64,000 nucleotides of DNA, from positions 343,936-407,935 of the forward strand of contig BEIF01000002.1 of assembly GCA_002898215.1 (NCBI GenBank). The letters are read 5' to 3'. Below are positions 33,164-41,579 of the stretch, piece by piece. Below the pieces are notes generated by a model that had not been told where the DNA came from, ran no database searches, and saw only the letters and a list, made by a program, of their open reading frames with translations. The first letter of the stretch is position 1; every line of letters starts with the position of its first letter. Origin of the DNA: a bacterium HR29 (lineage in GTDB: Bacteria > Chloroflexota > Dehalococcoidia > Tepidiformales > Tepidiformaceae). A program made the translations under genes and the position numbers.

Positions 33164-33707
33164 GGACCGCACTCAGCATACGCGCCCGCTATGGCCGCGA
33201 GACGATCTCCCGCCTGTCGTCGAAAGGAAAGTGAAAGCCGACGGGGGCGTCGAGGAATACGGCTGCCGTCTGCTCGGCCGAACCTCCAGCCTCGCAGTTG
33301 TGCTGTACCCCCTTCCCGAGGGTGGCCGTCCTTTCCGAACGCCCCTCCCCATCCCGCCGGGCTCGGTTTCGATCGGGTTCTTCTGGCGTCGCCGGCCGTA
33401 CGCGGTCTACCGGTTCCGTTCCCCGGAGGGGGCGCTGCTCGGACACCGCCTCGATGCCGTTTCCGAGGTGCGGCTCCTGCCGGGCGTGGTCGAGTTCCGT
33501 GACCTCATCCTCGACTGGTGGCTCGACGCCGCCGGCGCGCTCGTCCGGGCCGAGGACCGCGAGGCCTTCGAGGAGGCCCTCGCGGCGGGGCGTCTCGACC
33601 CCCGGGCCGTCGCACGCGCCCGCCGGGCGGAACGGGTAGCCTTGGCGCCGAATCGGCTGCTCGCTGAACTGCAGGGCATCGAGCGGGAGTTCGGGCTCTT
33701 GTCCTGA
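33162..33707 (+). CDS. DUF402 domain protein
   Basis: 181 residues. The DUF402 barrel is seen in GSVSIGFFWRRRPYAVYRFR and the signature FRDLILDWWLDAAGALV followed by EDREAFEEALAAGRLD. Relatives include FomD-like phosphohydrolases and ribonuclease-type nucleotide hydrolases acting with metal, but this member is uncharacterised. Its ATG shares the CATG with the ATG of the divergent lipoprotein gene; an internal GTG at 33231 is an alternative start that would remove the overlap. Confidence 0.85.
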   Translation: MDRTQHTRPLWPRDDLPPVVERKVKADGGVEEYGCRLLGRTSSLAVVLYPLPEGGRPFRTPLPIPPGSVSIGFFWRRRPYAVYRFRSPEGALLGHRLDAVSEVRLLPGVVEFRDLILDWWLDAAGALVRAEDREAFEEALAAGRLDPRAVARARRAERVALAPNRLLAELQGIEREFGLLS

Positions 33708-33737
33708 CGTCTCCGAAGGCCGCATACTCGCGCGTAC

Positions 33738-33941
33738 ATGTGGAGCTTCCTCCGCCGCCAGGCCCTGATCATCCTCGCCGGGTTCGTCGTCACCTTCCTC
33801 GTCTACCTCTTCGTTCGCTTCAATGCCGACGACATCCTTCTCGGCATGGCTATCGGCGCCGGAGCGGGCGTCGCGCTGGCGGTCATCATCTTCCTTCTCG
33901 AACGGCAGTTTCCCGAACAGCGCAACCCTCCGCCGGGCTGA
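33738..33941 (+). CDS. Small two-TM membrane protein
   Basis: 67 residues: two hydrophobic segments (LIILAGFVVTFLVYLFV, and a second rich in Gly/Ala/Val/Ile ending VIIFLL) separated by RFNADDILLG, then a charged tail ERQFPEQRNPPPG. It lies 30 bases after the DUF402 gene and 25 before the glycosylase gene on the same strand. No family recognised. Confidence 0.7.
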   Translation: MWSFLRRQALIILAGFVVTFLVYLFVRFNADDILLGMAIGAGAGVALAVIIFLLERQFPEQRNPPPG

Positions 33942-33966
33942 CGTCGAACCCCTACGATCGTCGCCG

Positions 33967-34674
33967 ATGTCGTCCGCACACCCGGATGCGCCGCTGCGGC
34001 GCCTCACCCTGACCGAAGTGTTCGCCGCGTTCGAAGCGATGCACGGCGGCGAACACTGGCATTGGACCCCGGAGACTCCGCCGTTCGAAATCATGGCCGG
34101 CGCGGTCCTCGTCCAGCGCGCTGCCTGGACGAACGCCGAGCGCGCCCTCGACCGGCTGCGGGCGGCGGGAGCCCTCTCGCCGGAAGGGGTCCTGGCGCTT
34201 CCCGTGGCTGCGCTTGAGGAGCTCGTGCGACCGGCCGGCTTCTTCCGGACGAAGGCCCGGAAGCTTCGGGCGTTGGCATCAGCCGTCCAGGAGCACGGCG
34301 GGCTCGATGCTTTCCTCGGGTCGCCTCCCGAGGAGCTTCGCGCCCGGCTGCTCGCCGTCTGGGGCATCGGTCCGGAGACGGCCGACGCGATTCTCCTCTA
34401 CGCCGCGAAACAGCCCGCCTTCGTCGCCGACGCCTATGCGGCGCGCGTATTCCGCCGCCTCGGTCTCGGCCCGGACCGAGACTCCTACGACGCATGGCAG
34501 GCGTGGTTCGTGCGGCAGCTGCCCGTGGACCCCGCCCTGTGGGCTCGGCTCCATGCCCTCATCGTCCTGCACGGGAAGCGGCGGTGCCGGAAGCGACAGC
34601 CGCGCTGCGCAGACTGCCTCCTCCTCGGGCGCTGTCCAGGTGCTATCACGGCCCCGGAGCGCGGGCTACCCTGA
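33967..34674 (+). CDS. Endonuclease III-like DNA glycosylase (HhH-GPD, 4Fe-4S)
   Basis: 235 residues. The helix-hairpin-helix is AVWGIGPETADAILLYA (130-146), the catalytic Asp is Asp155 in VADAYAARVF, and the iron-sulfur cluster ligands are Cys207-X6-Cys214-X2-Cys217-X5-Cys223 in the C-terminus. The lysine that gives EndoIII its lyase activity is replaced by Glu137, so a monofunctional base-excision glycosylase, possibly 3-methyladenine specific as in MagIII, is likely. It is followed five bases later by the YchF-like gene. Nearby ogt adds a second alkylation-repair function. Confidence 0.9.
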   Translation: MSSAHPDAPLRRLTLTEVFAAFEAMHGGEHWHWTPETPPFEIMAGAVLVQRAAWTNAERALDRLRAAGALSPEGVLALPVAALEELVRPAGFFRTKARKLRALASAVQEHGGLDAFLGSPPEELRARLLAVWGIGPETADAILLYAAKQPAFVADAYAARVFRRLGLGPDRDSYDAWQAWFVRQLPVDPALWARLHALIVLHGKRRCRKRQPRCADCLLLGRCPGAITAPERGLP

Positions 34675-34678
34675 GCGT

Positions 34679-35776
34679 ATGCGTCTCGGCATCATCGGCC
34701 TTCCGCTGAGCGGCAAGACCACCTTCTTCAACGCCGTCACCCGGAGCCGCGCCCAGACCGGTGGCTACGGCTCGCAAACCCAGCCGAACGTGGGCGTCGT
34801 CCAGGTGCCCGACGAGCGCGTCGACCGCCTCGCCGAGCTGTATCGACCGAAGAAGAAGACGTACGCCACCATCGAGTACGTCGATTTCCCCGCCGGCTCG
34901 GAGGCCTTCGGCAAGGGAGGGGGCATCGGCGGCCGCTTCTTCAACGAGCTCGCTCGTATGGACGCTCTCATCGGGGTTGTCCGCGCTTTCCGAAACGATA
35001 CGGTGCCCCACCCGGAGGGGTCCGTCGACCCGGACCGCGACATCGCGACGCTCGAGATGGAGCTCGCCTTCGCCGACTTGGCCATCATCGAGCGCCGTCT
35101 GCAGCGGTTGGAGACCGAAATCCGCTCGCTCCGTGCGGGTGAGCGGGACCGCCCCCAGCGTCTCGCCGACCTTCTTCGCCGCCTGAAGGAAGGGCTCGAG
35201 GGCGAGATGCCGATCCGCGCGCAGCCGCTCTCGACCGACGAACACGAGCTGTTGGAAGGCACCCAGTTCCTTACCGCCAAGCCGCTCCTGCTCGTCATCA
35301 ACATCGGCGAGGAAGACCTGCCGCGGCGGGGAGCGATCGAAGCCGCCTACCGGGAGCGTTACCGTGCCCCCGCTCGGGATGCTGCCGCCATGTGCGCGAA
35401 GTTCGAAGCGGAGTTGAACGAACTGTCGGAGGAGGAGGCGGCGGCCTTCCGGGCCGACGCGGGAGTGAGCGAGAGCGGCGCGGCCCAGGCCATCCGCGCC
35501 AGCTACGCCCTGCTCGGTCTCATCAGCTTCCTGACGGCGGGGCCGGACGAATGCCGCGCCTGGACGATTCGTGCCGGAGCCACCGCTCCCGAAGCGGCCG
35601 GGAAGATCCACTCCGACCTCCAGCGGGGGTTCATCCGGGCCGAGGTCATCCGCTTCGAAGACCTTGTAGCGGCGGGGAGCGAGGCCGAGGCGCGCAAACG
35701 GGGGCTTGTCCGCACGGAAGGGAAGAGCTACGTCGTCCAGGACGGCGACGTGCTCCACATCCTGTTCAGCGTGTAG
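34679..35776 (+). CDS. ychF: YchF/Obg-like P-loop nucleotidase with TGS (DUF933) domain
   Basis: 365 residues with YchF architecture: N-terminal G domain with P-loop GLPLSGKTTFFNAVT (7-21), a DxxG-region DFPAGSEAFGKGGGIGGRF, a coiled-coil insertion (EMELAFADLAIIERRLQRLE core), the base-recognition strand LLVINIGEEDL, and a C-terminal TGS domain beginning SFLTAGPDECRAWTIRAG and ending DGDVLHILF. YchF proteins hydrolyse ATP in preference to GTP and bind ribosomes. The switch motifs differ from the classic DIAGLVKGAS, so this may be a divergent paralogue. The start codon lies four bases after the glycosylase stop. Confidence 0.88.
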   Translation: MRLGIIGLPLSGKTTFFNAVTRSRAQTGGYGSQTQPNVGVVQVPDERVDRLAELYRPKKKTYATIEYVDFPAGSEAFGKGGGIGGRFFNELARMDALIGVVRAFRNDTVPHPEGSVDPDRDIATLEMELAFADLAIIERRLQRLETEIRSLRAGERDRPQRLADLLRRLKEGLEGEMPIRAQPLSTDEHELLEGTQFLTAKPLLLVINIGEEDLPRRGAIEAAYRERYRAPARDAAAMCAKFEAELNELSEEEAAAFRADAGVSESGAAQAIRASYALLGLISFLTAGPDECRAWTIRAGATAPEAAGKIHSDLQRGFIRAEVIRFEDLVAAGSEAEARKRGLVRTEGKSYVVQDGDVLHILFSV

Positions 35777-35783
35777 GCCGGCG

Positions 35784-36335
35784 CTAGGCGCGCAGCGAGG
35801 TGGTGGCCGGGAGGGGGGCTCCTTCGAGGCGCAACAGCCGCTCCTTCAGCGCCAGGCCGCCCCCGTAGCCGTGGAGCGACCCATCGGCGGCGACGACACG
35901 GTGGCAAGGGACCCAGATAGGGAGCGGATTCGACCCCACGATGCGGCCGATGGCCCGCGCCGCCCCCGGTCGCCCGACGCGTGCCGCCATCCAGCCGTAG
36001 CTCCGCACTTCGCCGCGGGGGATCTCCCGCAGTGCGAGCCAGACCGCTTTCTGAAGTGGGGTGCAAGGAGGCAGGTCCACGGGGAAGCTCTCGATGGGCA
36101 CCGGCGCTCCTTCCGCGTAGGCGCGGATGAGCCGGGCGGCATCGCTCAGGCGCTCGTCGGCGATATCGAAGCTCCCTCCCGCCGCGATTGCCTCGGCCTC
36201 CGCTTCGGCCCGGGAGGGACGAGGGAGGGTTGCGTACCGGAGGCCGCGAGGGCCCATCACCAGCCCCACCCAACCTAGGGCCGTTTCGGTCACGTGCGTG
36301 GGGAGTGCGCCCCCACCTCGATGCGTGGCCTTCAT
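35784..36335 (-). CDS. ogt: Methylated-DNA-protein-cysteine methyltransferase
   Basis: 183 residues. The active site is PIWVPCHRVVAADG with acceptor Cys144; RGEVRSYGWMAARVG is the DNA-binding helix-turn-helix with the base-flipping Arg. It removes alkyl groups from O6-alkylguanine once per molecule in the cytosol. AAGGAGG precedes the ATG, which overlaps the stop of the transglutaminase-type gene (ATGA), so it is the last gene of the moxR operon. A DNA-repair gene at the end of this membrane operon is unusual and may only reflect read-through. Confidence 0.95.
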   Translation of the reverse strand: MKATHRGGGALPTHVTETALGWVGLVMGPRGLRYATLPRPSRAEAEAEAIAAGGSFDIADERLSDAARLIRAYAEGAPVPIESFPVDLPPCTPLQKAVWLALREIPRGEVRSYGWMAARVGRPGAARAIGRIVGSNPLPIWVPCHRVVAADGSLHGYGGGLALKERLLRLEGAPLPATTSLRA

Positions 36336-38623
36336 TCCGGGCCTCCTTCGGATTTGTCGCGCAGGTGCAGCACCTTCTTCACGAGGGCGTTCCGCAAGCG
36401 CACGTACGAGCGCTGGGTTTCATCCGGGTCGGCGCGCACGAGGTCGGGGCGTCCGTACCGGGTCTCCTCGTAGGCGGCGGCAAGCGTCGTCGCTGCCTTA
36501 GGCCGGCGCACCGCAGCCCCCAACCTCGCGGCGTACTCCCGGGGCGTCTCGAAGTGCACCGGACGGATTCCTGCCCAGCTTCCCAACCGCTGCACCTTCG
36601 CCCACAGCGCTGCCGTCGCCGGGAGCCCGCCGAGACCCCATCCCCACGCCAGCCTCGCGCCCGTGGCGGCAGCAGCGAGGATTGCGACCAAGGCCGCCAG
36701 CGCCCAAATCAGCGTCCACGGCGGGCCTGCGGGAGCGTTCGTCGGCGGCTGCGCCAACGAGGTCCCAACGCCGCCGGGGATGTCGCTGAAGAGCGGGTCC
36801 TCGGGGAAGAGCTGGTCGAGCGGCAAGAAGTCCTCCAAGTTCGGCACCTGGCTCGGGTCGATGGCGATGTCGCTTCCTGCCGGGCGGTCGGCGGTGGGGT
36901 TGAAGGGGACCCAGCCGTAGCCGGGGAAGTACACCTCGACCCACGTGTAGGCGTCGTCCTTCCGGACCGTGAAGGTCGCCCCGTTCTGGTCCTTCGGGTC
37001 GAGGGCGTAGCCGGCCGCGACGCGTGCCGGGATGCCGATGGACCGGAGCATCACGGCCATGGCCGACGCCTGGTAATCGAAGTAGCCGCGCTTCAGGTCG
37101 AAGAGGAAGAATTCCACTGCGTCGCGTCCCGGAGGCGGAGCCGGAACGCTCGGGTCGAAGGGGAATTGGCGGAGGTACGCCTCGAGGGCGACGGCGGCGT
37201 CGTACGGGTTCGTGGCCCCGGCGGTCACCCGTTCGGCCTCGCGGCGCACCGACTCGGGGAGGTCGGCCGGCAGCTGCAGGTAGCGCTGCGTCACCCAATC
37301 GGGATACTCGGCGCCAGCGCTCCGGAGCTGGTCGGGGGTGGCGATGGAGACGGAGCCGACGGCGTTGTAGGTGTCGCCCTCGCGTAACACACGCCGGCTA
37401 CGGATCTGGACGATGTCTCCCGCGTGGACCTCCGAGAACTCCATCACGGTGTTCCGGTTCGAAGCCAGCGGGGCGCCGGGGAAGAAGAGCGTGCTTTCGT
37501 CGCTGCGCATGGTCACCGAAATCGTCGTGGCCACCCGGCTCTCGGCGATGTCCTCGCTGCTGAGCTCCGGTAGAGTCCCCGCGTCGAGCCGCCGCTGCTC
37601 CCGGCCCGTCGCCCGCCAGCCGCTGCCGGTGTACGTGTCGTAGCTGGTGCCGTAGAGGAAGCCGCCTTGGATACCCGTGACCTCGAACAGCACCCGCTGG
37701 CCGAGCTCCACGTTGCCGCGGATGGGCAGCACACCCTGGAACTTGTGGAAGTTGCCCCCCGCGCCGAACTGCAGGTTCACGTTGCTGAACAGGCGCACAG
37801 CATCGTTCGTCAGGCCTTCGAACGGCTGCACGAAGAAGAGCGCCACGTTCTTCGCGGCGCTCGCCTGCTTCCCCAAGGGCACGCTCCAGGCCAAGGCCAC
37901 GAAGAGCAGCGTGAGGGTGACGGCCACCTGGGCGGCGTTCAGGCTCACGAAATCGGGGTAGGGAACCCCCATTCGTCGCCACTGCGCCTGTAACCGTTGG
38001 AGGTAGACACGCGAAAGCAGGAGCAGCCCCCCGAGGAGGTAGAAGAAGAACGGCGCGCTCGGCTGCCCCTTAATCAGGCTGATGTTCAGGAGGAGCACGA
38101 CGCCCCCGGGGATCAGGGCGAACCAGGGGTTGTACCAGCGGAAGGTCACCCACGTTCCCACGTACAGCCCCGCGTAGGTGGCCGCGTGCACGAAGATGAC
38201 GAACGGCAGGTTGTCGGTGCTGATGTCGCCGGCGACCACGACCCGGTACCACTCGACCATTCGGAACCGGACGTCGGCGATGCGGTCGGCGATGGTGGCG
38301 CCGTCGGCGAAGCTCTGGGCTGCCAGCAGCACGACGGCTCCGCCGGCGAGCAGGCCGGCGAGGTGGAGTACGCTCCAATGGAGCCGAATCCGCGCCGCCA
38401 GCAGCCCGGCAACGAGGCCCGCCACCGCGGTCGGGACCAGGGCCGGCATGCCGGTTACCCACTCCCCCTGCTGTACGGAGGCGGCGACCGAGAGGGCGCA
38501 GACGGCAAGCGCGGCGAGGGTGAACCAGTCCTCCCAGCTCAGGAAGATCCGCGGAGCGCCCACCGCCGCAGCCCCGACGCGGCGTCCCAGCGACCGCTGC
38601 GCGTGGAGGTTCAGCTCTGCCAT
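36332..38623 (-). CDS. Membrane protein of the TgpA/transglutaminase type with a degenerate catalytic triad
   Basis: 763 residues. About six membrane helices fill residues 35-250, an extracytoplasmic region follows, then a transglutaminase-like domain (470-580), one more helix near 640-660 and a cytoplasmic DUF4129-like tail. The fold markers are clear: KRGYFDYQASAMAVMLRSIG and DAYTWVEVYFPGYGWVPFN. The triad residues are all replaced: Phe515 for Cys, Tyr559 for His, Asn575 for Asp/Glu. A dead enzyme that keeps a binding role is the likely reading. It overlaps the DUF58 gene upstream by 13 bases and forms an operon with moxR. Confidence 0.9.
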   Translation of the reverse strand: MAELNLHAQRSLGRRVGAAAVGAPRIFLSWEDWFTLAALAVCALSVAASVQQGEWVTGMPALVPTAVAGLVAGLLAARIRLHWSVLHLAGLLAGGAVVLLAAQSFADGATIADRIADVRFRMVEWYRVVVAGDISTDNLPFVIFVHAATYAGLYVGTWVTFRWYNPWFALIPGGVVLLLNISLIKGQPSAPFFFYLLGGLLLLSRVYLQRLQAQWRRMGVPYPDFVSLNAAQVAVTLTLLFVALAWSVPLGKQASAAKNVALFFVQPFEGLTNDAVRLFSNVNLQFGAGGNFHKFQGVLPIRGNVELGQRVLFEVTGIQGGFLYGTSYDTYTGSGWRATGREQRRLDAGTLPELSSEDIAESRVATTISVTMRSDESTLFFPGAPLASNRNTVMEFSEVHAGDIVQIRSRRVLREGDTYNAVGSVSIATPDQLRSAGAEYPDWVTQRYLQLPADLPESVRREAERVTAGATNPYDAAVALEAYLRQFPFDPSVPAPPPGRDAVEFFLFDLKRGYFDYQASAMAVMLRSIGIPARVAAGYALDPKDQNGATFTVRKDDAYTWVEVYFPGYGWVPFNPTADRPAGSDIAIDPSQVPNLEDFLPLDQLFPEDPLFSDIPGGVGTSLAQPPTNAPAGPPWTLIWALAALVAILAAAATGARLAWGWGLGGLPATAALWAKVQRLGSWAGIRPVHFETPREYAARLGAAVRRPKAATTLAAAYEETRYGRPDLVRADPDETQRSYVRLRNALVKKVLHLRDKSEGGPE

Positions 38624-39858
38624 GCCGGCACCCCTCCCGGCGCGCTCAAGGCGAGCGTGAGGTCGTCGCCGTTCGCGACGACGTACGTCATGATGTCGCT
38701 CGCTGTGAGCTCACCATACAGCATGAGCGGCGAGCGGGTGGCGCCGAAGGTGCTGGGGTCGACGAGGACCACCGCCATCCGCACCCCGCGTTGTGCGAGG
38801 GAGAGCGCCGCCGGAAGCCAATGGTCGTCGGTCGAAGGCGTCACGATGACCAAGGTCGTGTGTCGCCCGAACCGCCGCTGCTCTTCGAACAGAAGGTTGC
38901 CGAGCGGTACGTCCCCGACGGCCTGGGCGAGGGCGAGGCTCTCCAGGATGCGCGTGAGCTGCTGCGGCCCGCGCTCCGCCTCGACGATGTCGAGGTCCCG
39001 CCCGAAGCTCAGGAGCCCCACGGAGCGGTTGGCGATGAGGTAGTGCCGGGCGATGCTCGCCGCGGCTCGGACGGCGTACTCTTCGGTGCTTTGGTCGCCC
39101 GAACCGGCGTGGGCGCGGCGTTCGAGGTCGAGAATGACCCAAACGTCGCTCGCCGGGTCGAGCTCGAACGTCTTCACCATCAGCTCGCCGGTGCGCGCCG
39201 TGCTCGGCCAGTGGATGCGCCCGAGCGAATCGCCGGGCTGGTACTCCCGGATGCCGCTCGCGTTCGGCGTCACGTAGTGCGTCCTTCGCCGGAAGCGCCC
39301 TTCGCCCGGCAGGTTCGCCGGCGGCGCCTGGAAATGGGGGATGTCGAACACCGGCGGATACACGAGGATCTGTTGCGTTCCGCCGAACGTCCGCGTGAGC
39401 CGGAAGATGCCGAACGGGTCGGTGCCCGTCACCCGCAGCGGGCCCCATTCGTACAGGCCACGGCGGACGAGCGGCGTGTCCACCAACCAGCTTCGCGAGC
39501 GCCGTGGCGGGATCACGGTTACCCGCTTCGCCTGGTGGCCCGGCATGGTGCTGGGGTCGTCGACCTCCAGCCAGATCTTCGGCCAGAACCCCCGATTGCG
39601 GACCTCGATCACCTCCTGAGCCTCCTGGCCCACCTGCGCCCGCTCCGTGCGCCGTTGGACGGTCGCCTCCAGGGCCCGCACGTTCGCCCAGGCGGTCACG
39701 TACGCGGCCGGGATGAGGAGGGCGAGGACGTAGGTCAGGCGGAAGACGAGCCAGAAGCCAGAAGCGCCGGCCCAGAACGCCGAGAAGACGAGCAGTCCGA
39801 CGAGAACGGTGAGCGTCCGCCGCTGCGGGGAGAGCGCGTGGCGCACGAAGGCGCGCAT
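38611..39858 (-). CDS. DUF58 domain protein (von Willebrand factor A-like)
   Basis: 415 residues. Two N-terminal membrane helices (about 18-53), a beta-rich section, then the DUF58 signature IREYQPGDSLGRIHWPSTAR (centre) and a vWA-like domain starting VWVILDLERRAH with further strands VGLLSFGRD and TLVIVTPSTDD. Family members act with MoxR ATPases as chaperone-like pairs that assemble or insert metal into membrane or secreted complexes. It lies three bases after moxR and overlaps the transglutaminase-type gene, so all three should be made together. Confidence 0.9.
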   Translation of the reverse strand: MRAFVRHALSPQRRTLTVLVGLLVFSAFWAGASGFWLVFRLTYVLALLIPAAYVTAWANVRALEATVQRRTERAQVGQEAQEVIEVRNRGFWPKIWLEVDDPSTMPGHQAKRVTVIPPRRSRSWLVDTPLVRRGLYEWGPLRVTGTDPFGIFRLTRTFGGTQQILVYPPVFDIPHFQAPPANLPGEGRFRRRTHYVTPNASGIREYQPGDSLGRIHWPSTARTGELMVKTFELDPASDVWVILDLERRAHAGSGDQSTEEYAVRAAASIARHYLIANRSVGLLSFGRDLDIVEAERGPQQLTRILESLALAQAVGDVPLGNLLFEEQRRFGRHTTLVIVTPSTDDHWLPAALSLAQRGVRMAVVLVDPSTFGATRSPLMLYGELTASDIMTYVVANGDDLTLALSAPGGVPAWQS

Positions 39859-39861
39859 CGT

Positions 39862-40812
39862 TCATGCCCTCGCGCGAGCACCCGGTACCGGAACCCGGTT
39901 CAGGCAGGCGGTCACCACCTCCTCGGGGGTGGTCCCCTTCACCCGGGCACCCGGGCTCACGATGATGCGGTGGGCCAGCGTCGCGTGGGCGAGCGCTTTC
40001 ACGTCGTCGGGGGTGACGAAATCGCGGCCGGCCAACAGCGCCCGCGCTTGCGCCGTCCGGAAGAGGGAGAGCGAGCCGCGAGGGCTGGCTCCCAAGTAGA
40101 CCGCCTCGTGCTGCCGCGTAGCGTTCGCCAAGGCCACGATGTACTGCTTGATGAGCGGGTCGACGTAAATCTCCTTCACGGCTGCCTGGAGCTGCAGGAT
40201 CTCCGTTGCGTTCGTGACCTGCTCGAGGGAATCGACCGGGTGCTGGACCTGTTGCGCGTCGAGCACCAGCACCTCGTCCGTCGGGCTGGGATACCCGAGG
40301 TGGATCTGGGCCATGAACCGGTCGAGCTGAGCCTCCGGGAGGGGGAAGGTCCCTTCGTACTCGATCGGGTTCTGCGTGGCGATGACCATGAAGGGCTGCG
40401 GCATGCGGTGGGTCACGCCATCGACCGTCACCTGGCGCTCCTCCATGGCCTCCAGCAGGGCGGACTGCGTCTTCGGCGTGGCCCGGTTCACCTCGTCGGC
40501 CAACACGACCTGGGCCATGATCGGCCCGGGTCGGAACTCGAAGTCGCCGGTCTTCTGGTTGTAGATGGAGACGCCGGTGATGTCGCTCGGCAGGAGGTCG
40601 GGCGTGAACTGGATGCGGCGGAAGGTCAGCCCTGTCGAGCGGGCCAAGGCCCGGGCCATCATCGTCTTGCCCACGCCGGGCACGTCGACGATGAGGAGGT
40701 GGCCGCCGCACATGAGCACCGTGATCGCCAGCTCGATCTCCTTTCGCTTCCCGACGATCACGCGCTCGACGTTCTGGATGATCCGTTCCGCAATGAGCTT
40801 TGGGTCCTCCAC
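39862..40812 (-). CDS. MoxR-family AAA+ ATPase
   Basis: 316 residues from a GTG at 40812 with GGGAGG upstream. Walker [11 protein letters not shown], Walker [21 protein letters not shown], sensor 1 [20 protein letters not shown], arginine finger in QLDRF, and the MoxR lid with [20 protein letters not shown]. It works in the cytosol as a hexameric chaperone for the products of the two downstream genes. It is the first gene of the moxR-DUF58-transglutaminase-ogt run. A 74-base gap separates it from the tetR gene upstream on the same strand. Confidence 0.93.
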   Translation of the reverse strand: MEDPKLIAERIIQNVERVIVGKRKEIELAITVLMCGGHLLIVDVPGVGKTMMARALARSTGLTFRRIQFTPDLLPSDITGVSIYNQKTGDFEFRPGPIMAQVVLADEVNRATPKTQSALLEAMEERQVTVDGVTHRMPQPFMVIATQNPIEYEGTFPLPEAQLDRFMAQIHLGYPSPTDEVLVLDAQQVQHPVDSLEQVTNATEILQLQAAVKEIYVDPLIKQYIVALANATRQHEAVYLGASPRGSLSLFRTAQARALLAGRDFVTPDDVKALAHATLAHRIIVSPGARVKGTTPEEVVTACLNRVPVPGARARA

Positions 40813-40886
40813 CGCACGCCTCCCGGACGTCCGTCGATGCGGCCGATACCGCGCCGGTATTCTAGCAGCGGCGCGGAACGCCGCGG

Positions 40887-41474
40887 TTAATGCGGGCGCA
40901 AGGCATCGGTGAGGAGGGCCACGGAAGCCCGCACGGCGTCTTCGAACGGCCACTCCTGGCGGAGGTGGAGGAACACGAAGGGGATCGTGGCCCGGCAGAA
41001 CGCCGCCAACAGCGGGGGCGGGAAGTCGCTTCGGATCTCGCCACGCTCCACGCCGCGCGCGACGATCCGAGTCACCCGCGCCTCCAGCTCTCGCTTCAAC
41101 TCGGCGGGGATGAGGTCGTCGGGCACCCGAACGCCGAGTTCCATGCCCGTAATCAGCTCGAAGATGCCGCGGCCCCGCTCCGCCAGGCCGCAGGCCCTTG
41201 CCACGAGGTGGCGCAACGCATCGATGGCGTACGGGTTCGCCTCGGCCTCGGCGATGATGCCGCGGACCTCCTCCAGCGTCTCGGCGATGATGGCCGAGAC
41301 CAACGCCTCCCGCGTGGGGAAGTGGCGGTACAGCGTCCCGACGGCCACGCCGGCACGCTCGGCGATTTCCCGCATCTCCGCCGCCTCGCCGCGCTCGGCC
41401 AGGACCTCGCGGGCGGCGGCGAGCAGCCGCTCTCGGTTCAGGCGCGCGTCCGAACGCTCGCTCTGGGATGCCAT
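40887..41474 (-). CDS. TetR/AcrR-family transcriptional regulator
   Basis: 195 residues. The N-terminal helix-turn-helix domain is [16 protein letters not shown], then [20 protein letters not shown]. The ligand domain contains Cys in [11 protein letters not shown] and [10 protein letters not shown]. It is divergent from the MMPL exporter gene with an 18-base perfect palindrome between them (41513-41530), the standard arrangement for repression of an exporter by a TetR protein. The inducer is unknown, probably a lipophilic compound or acyl-CoA. Confidence 0.93.
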   Translation of the reverse strand: MASQSERSDARLNRERLLAAAREVLAERGEAAEMREIAERAGVAVGTLYRHFPTREALVSAIIAETLEEVRGIIAEAEANPYAIDALRHLVARACGLAERGRGIFELITGMELGVRVPDDLIPAELKRELEARVTRIVARGVERGEIRSDFPPPLLAAFCRATIPFVFLHLRQEWPFEDAVRASVALLTDALRPH

Positions 41475-41505
41475 CGTGCCCGCATTCTACCCGTTTCCCC
41501 GGCCA

Positions 41506-41530
41506 TTGACGAGAACCGGAGTTCCGGTTC
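41506..41530 (+). promoter_or_regulatory. TetR operator overlapping the MMPL promoter
   Basis: GAACCGGA-GT-TCCGGTTC (41513-41530) is a perfect 8+8 inverted repeat. TTGACG (41506-41511), a good -35, ends two bases before it, so bound TetR would cover the spacer and the -10 region. Confidence 0.7.
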
Positions 41531-41579
41531 AACCTTGGATCCGAAACGCATCGTTCAGATTACGCCCGGGAGGCACGCC

